The translations under genes were made by a program, and so were the position numbers. From assembly GCA_964017235.1 (NCBI GenBank), contig OZ024933.1, positions 8,993,962 through 9,057,961 of the forward strand: DNA of 64,000 nucleotides. Reading direction: 5' to 3'. Positions 37,001-43,000 of this stretch are shown in pieces. The number at the start of each line of letters is the position of its first letter. The first letter of the stretch is position 1. The notes below the pieces were generated by a model. The model searched no databases, was not told the DNA's origin, and saw only the letters and a program-made list of their open reading frames with translations. The DNA comes from Sabellastarte sp. h YS-2021. Lineage: Eukaryota; Annelida; Polychaeta; Sabellida; Sabellidae.

Positions 37001-40000
37001 CCTGTGCATGACCTGGAGGGGGGCCACCTTGGGTGGAAGGATGCCAATCAGTGGCCATTTAATCGACTGAGCTCCTCTCAGATTTCCATTGCAACAGAAC
37101 AACCTACACTTCTTCCTCAACCTAAGAAAACTTGCAAGTTTATCAATGAGGGCTCAGCCACCCATGATGGTAACCATGTATCTTATAAGCACATCTGCTA
37201 ATATTTTGATAAACAAGGCAAAGTTAATACCCATCCAAACAATAAGTTGAAGACCAAAGAAGTTGTTAGGGACTCGACCAGTGACAACAAGACGCCTTTT
37301 CTATCAGGGGCTGTCACACATGGGGCACAGACCAGGGAGAAAAACTCAATATACATGTGATATTGGTGGTGAAACTTGTTGGTTATGACAATATGTTTGA
37401 TGATTTATCATGTCAATATGAAAAGCTACAGTCACCTCCTAAATAATTTGTTCAATATCATGATAATGTTGGTTTTATTTTTAGACAAGAGTATTTATAT
37501 GATAGCTTACATGATTTATATTGTAATTACAATGACCCATAGCTGGGTAACTCAATATACATGTGATATTGGTAGTGAAAGTTGTTGGTTTTGACAATAT
37601 GTTTGATGATTTATCATGTCAATATGAAAAGCTACAGTCTCCTACTAAAAAAATTGTTCAATATCATGATAATGTTGGTTTTATTTTTCCACAAGAGTAT
37701 TTATATGATAGTTTATATGATTTACATTATAATTACAATGACCCATATCTGGGCAACCATGTCAATGGTAATCTGCATGAGAATGCTAATTCTTATGGCA
37801 TTATCTCAAATACTCGTCTTGTAAATGAAAACCAGAGCACCAGTTTATATTCCTGCGATCTGGTTAACCAAAATGAATTGTTTCATAATGCAAATCAGAC
37901 ATGTTTTGAACAAGTTGAGACAAAGCCATCGGGATATAAGGGCTTTTCTAGGACTTGGCCTATCAATTTTTACATTCAATGGGGTGGAATATACTACCAC
38001 GACATAGTGCTAGCTTTTGGCTGGGCCCATGGTAGTGCGTCATTTCAAATGAGTCAGAAGCAATTCTGTACATACTAAGACAGGAAGGTTGTACCATTTT
38101 TGTTTAAGAAATTGATGACTTTATCAAGGTATCACGGGAAGGTGATATTTTGACAAGATCTCTAAGTTATTCACAGAGGTAGGCCACCGGTTTCAGACCC
38201 TCAGCCTCAACAAGGTATCCAACATCATACCTATTAGAGAAATGTAGTACTTGCATACACCTGAATTACCATAACGGTCAAAATACATGCCAGTGGCTGG
38301 TTGTCTGCTCTTTAGAGCTTTCAGCAAGATGTGCAGTTCTGTCATATTGATCTTTCTCCATAATGCATCCCAAGCTCCTTCCATCACTTTCCAACCACAG
38401 CCTGATCCTTTCCCATTAACATTTGACCATTACCCTGACCTTGAACAGGGTGATGTGCAAATCTTATCAGCACCACTTGTAAGTGCCTGCAATGTCAGTT
38501 TGAGGAGACCTTAATCCAGCTTTCCATTTATCCTCTAGCTTCTTATGGTTACATTTCTTTACTAAAAAGTCCATTAGAATGCACGGTCACAATTCAGTGG
38601 CATCAACTGAATTGACCCCTGCCAACATTATTACTTCAAAATTTGACTAAGTAACAAAGGTTTTACCCACCACCACTTCCTTGGTACATGTTACTAAGTT
38701 TGGTTCCGAGTGGGTACTCTAATATGTCAGCCTAAAACATTTTGAGAATGATTTTAGCTGGCAGTTAAGTGGCTGATGTCCACCTGAGTTGGTAGTTCTG
38801 GGTTATTCATTTGAATATAATTCAGCAGCTTAATCCAGCCCTCTTTTGTCACAACCCCTTATACCTATCCCAGTGTTGGGGAGTTCTCTCTGTTTGGATG
38901 GATATAGGCCCTGTAAGTTTCTGGTAACAGGTTGGGCCAAACTGACCCTGGCTCCCCCTCTCAACTTTGACCTTTCTCAAGTGACCTTTTGTCTTCTAGT
39001 TTTGATCTGCCTGGAGGAACAGCAAAAGATCCTGTGACTTCTGTAGTCTCCCTGACATGGTTACTTAAGGTCGTCTATGATGTAATCCAGTGTCATGGTT
39101 ATCTTACTTGGCCCTGACCCATTATGTTGGCCCTCCACAAGGGAGTGTTTCCTGTTGTTCAGTGTAGGCCTTGTAGTCTGAGAGAGAGGCTGAACTAGCG
39201 CCCCCCGCCTCCCTCCCCTTCTGATTTGTCACTTTGTACCCAATTCTACTTTTTAATATATAAATACTAACAGCATTTCATTTTGATTACAATTGTATTG
39301 GTGCTAAGATGGATCCTGATCATGTGAAACTTTTCTTGTATGCTACAAGTATTTTTGTAACGTTTGATGTAGGGGAACATGGTGGCAAAGTGGTAACACT
39401 CTCGCCTCCAACCTCTGAGGCCAGGGTTTGATCCCTGTCACAGCCTCAAATGGGAAAGCTGGTAGTTGCTTTCCGCTGGTCAGCAGTTTACAGTACAGAA
39501 CAATAACAAACCGTATGTACTGGTTTCCAGTGCTGAAAGCGACGTAAAACCCCAAATAAATAAAAAGTAATGTTTGATGTATGGTATGTTTAAAATTTTC
39601 CTGTTTCACTTAAAAATCTTAAATACCCTATATCTAGTAAATTATTACATGCATTATACTAACATGTAAAGTTATTGCGACTACAACATAAATGAGAGAA
39701 CCATACTTTCATATATTTCACCAAATACTAAATATTCATGTAATAACTTGACACGTAAAAAAACAGCTTAATGTCCAATCAGAGAGGCAATAATGACAGA
39801 TTAAATGTATTGGAAAATAGGGATAGACACTTTTTCGTATATTCTTTGTTTTCCAGCTAAAGTTCAGGTAAATAAATCCAGCTCACAACAATATGATGGT
39901 CTCAGTATGGATGACAGGGCAGAAACTACAAATGTCCCTAGTGTTTACCGAGATTTGCAAAGAAACACCGTAGCAAATACAGGTAATTATAAGAATAATG

Positions 40001-43000
40001 TTGCTTTGGCCTTAAGTTCATTGGATGTAGGCATAAAAAGAACATCTGAAGCCAACCTTCAGAATTTGAAATTTGTAGCTGCATTGCAACCTTAAACAAA
40101 GTCAGGAAGTGTACAAAGCTAATGTATGCAGAGATGATATATTTCACAACCTTATTTCTCTAAAGGAAAGTTTGATATCAATGTCATGCAAGCTTCACAC
40201 CCTATTAAACAACATACTCAAGTGGATTTTAACGGTGGGATTTTGAGTACCAAATAGAAAATCTTATTTCAGTCAAACTTCACTCCAGTAATCAGAAATA
40301 GCAAAAAAAGTTGTGAACTTAATTTTGTTATATTTCACTTCAATTGGCAGGAATAACAGGTAAATGCTTATTTATAAATGCAAAGAGAACACTAAATCAA
40401 TTTAAAGCTACAGTTCCATTGTAACACTGTAAAATATCATGGTCTACTTACAGGTGAAGAAGGATATGAAACCATCTCAGAAACAATTTTCACTGATGCA
40501 CCAACTATGGATTCAGGTTTGTTCAGGTTATTAATTAAAAAGGAAGAAATTTTCATTGGTTACCTTAACCATGTCATTGAACTTTTATTAAAATATATAT
40601 ATTACTAGTGCCCAAATATTTAAATGTTTAATTTCTTTCAATACTTAATATGACATTTAACACACTACTGATAAATGTATAATGGGCATTTCAAAATTAA
40701 ACAGATATATGTCTACTGGGCATAGATTTATGTAGTAGCCTCAAAAAGAGTGTATGGAACTGTTGTCATCAATTATATTCCTAGCTTGAAATAAATAGTT
40801 TACCAACCATGGTAAGGACTTTCTTTCAAGTTGTTGTAAATTGTAACTAGCTTTCTGGATCTTAACATCTTTAAAAATAGGACAGTAAGTTTATATTTAG
40901 GAAGAATCAAGAAGTTCATAGCAATTCATGATTATAATATCTATACATATCTTTTAGACAGTGTTGACCCGGTAAACACTACATGTAAGGCAACAGGTGA
41001 ACAATGGTTTCATGTTCTTTCAATTGTGTTGCAGGTCGAAATGATACTTGCTCACAATTAATTTTTTATTTTCACTGAGAATTATAATTTACAACAATAT
41101 ATTTCTGTAAAAATTAAAAACTTACTTTATGCACAATGTTTTCTATTAAAACCATGTACAAAATGTCTTCAAAACTCGTTCTGTACAATGTATGAATTAA
41201 GTGTCCTATGCAACATCTAATACAATAAAAGTAAAAGAATCTTTGCATAACTCTTGGTGTAATTATTATGTTGACTTGATTGCTGGATTACAATAGCATA
41301 AGACTGTTAATATCATATTTTGTCGATTGTATAACAATCATTAATCAGTGGATGAATATAATTTTAAAAATCATCTGCCATGTTGTGCACTTTCTTGAAA
41401 GATTTGTTGTTAATGTCAATGTTATTCTATCTGCCAATTATGCATGGTAGACACTAAATTCTCTTTGGCACTGATTCTGCATGGACAGCTAAAATTTAAA
41501 AGCAACAGAAAATTCAGTGGTTACAATAAATTTTAAATTATACTTTACAAGATAGACAAGCCAGTTAAAGCATTATTGAATATTGGTTTACTTTCTTTTA
41601 GCATTTAAAACAAGCTTTATTTAAAAATAGCAAAAATTTCACTGACTTTTTGTGTGTATTGATGAAATATATCTATCTGGATATACACTCTATCCATATT
41701 ATAAATGAAAGTTTTTACTAAATTCTTATTTATTGATTTTACTGATAATGTGAAGGAAATTAAAAAAAATAAATATATTGCAAAAAAATTAAAAATAGAG
41801 ATTAAAAAACAATTCAAGAATACAGGGCAACTGTAATAGTCAAACTATTAAGGTATTTTTCAGGTGAAGTAGCATATGCAAATATACCCAAAATAGTGGT
41901 TGCGGATACATCAAGCAACGATTCAGGTTTGTGTTTTAACTTATTCTGCTTTGTGACGGAATATTGAAGGTTTTGATGTTTATTTTTTCAGCTATAGCAT
42001 CATATTTAATACAATTGTTGGTCATAATATGATGAAGGTTTGAAAGCTAAAATTAAATTAGGCCAAAACTTGGTAAAGATTTATCTGGTGGTAGGAAAAG
42101 CTAAGGCTGGTAAAGCAAATTTATATCCATTGGACAATAGTAAACAACTTTTGAAAACACTCCTTAACTTAGAAGCTGCAGTTATAATTAAAGTTATAAA
42201 TTAATGATTCACTAGTTTTTCAGTTATAAAATAATTAGATTAACAAATCAAATGTCAAAATAAATATATTCTTGCAAAATTATATATCTTGCAGACTATC
42301 TGCAGCCAGTAACTCAGAACTAGCAATGCTTTAGGTAAGTCGTTCTTTTATAACCACTGTAATTCAGTATATATGTAGTTAAAACTTTTTAACCATTAAA
42401 TTTTAAACTCTTTGGATAAATTGTATTTAGAATAATACACTTTTTAAAACTTCTATGTTTATTTCTTAATTAATTTATTATGATTTTCATATGAAAAGTA
42501 TCAGAATTTCAATGTTGATAATACATCCTGCTCAAATAATAATTATAATTTGTCAGTATTGGGATTCATTTGTCAATGAAATCATCTAAGCAGATTTTAC
42601 TTTATTGCAAAATTAAAGTTAATGTTTTTTGCAGAAACAAGGTTCTAATAACAACAAACTCAGTGAACAATCAAGAAACATCTAGACATAAGAGTATCCC
42701 AATAACAGCTGGTACATATTTAGAGAAAATGCAAAAAAAACTATACTTAAATAAAATATGGTGAATTCATAGAACTCTATTTTATTAACGAGCAAACTTA
42801 ATGTTTGCAGTATCATTTGGAGAAACTTTTGAGATGAGCCAGAGCATACGCAGACGGTGAGAACACCACCTGGCGTAGGACCGTGAGTCATTTGTGGACA
42901 AGATGTCAAATAAGAAACATTGTTTTAGAAGACCACCAACCCTACCAAAATAGCAGGAGGTTATGCATAGGGGTTATTTTAGTGTTTTAGTGTTTATATA

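Larger units (their letters stand above)
36259..39230 (+). mobile_element. DIRS-C: third, strongly decayed YR-type retrotransposon remnant
   Basis: A ~150-bp sequence (TTATGTTTACAT...GTCACACTTCACT...TTCAAAATTTGAC) occurs at 36259-36415 and again, diverged, at 38514-38670, flanking coding remnants as terminal repeats would. In between, a gag finger remnant (CKFINEGSATHDGNHVSYKH, ~37.15 kb) parallels CKYFQNGTCQQKSDH of DIRS-B, and LAFGWAHGSASFQMSQ (~38.0 kb) parallels LAFGFRSGSALFQRLSD of its RT. No RNase H or YR block was seen. The part after 38670 is the dispersed repeat also found at 21845-22570. Confidence 0.65.
35262..39856 (+). other. Receptor intron with DIRS-C remnant and two SINEs
   Basis: Contains DIRS-C (36259-39230), the SINE inserted in it (36804-36938) and another at 39372-39566. 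The first ~1 kb is AT-rich with no recognised feature. Confidence 0.6.

Noticed and set aside
37344-37755. 206-bp direct repeat as LTRs
   Set aside because: The copies are adjacent and inside a gag/RT remnant; a tandem duplication is the simpler reading.
39857-39982. Classical ITAM in the receptor tail
   Set aside because: The two YxxL units are 14 residues apart, beyond the usual 6-8 (up to about 12) spacing.
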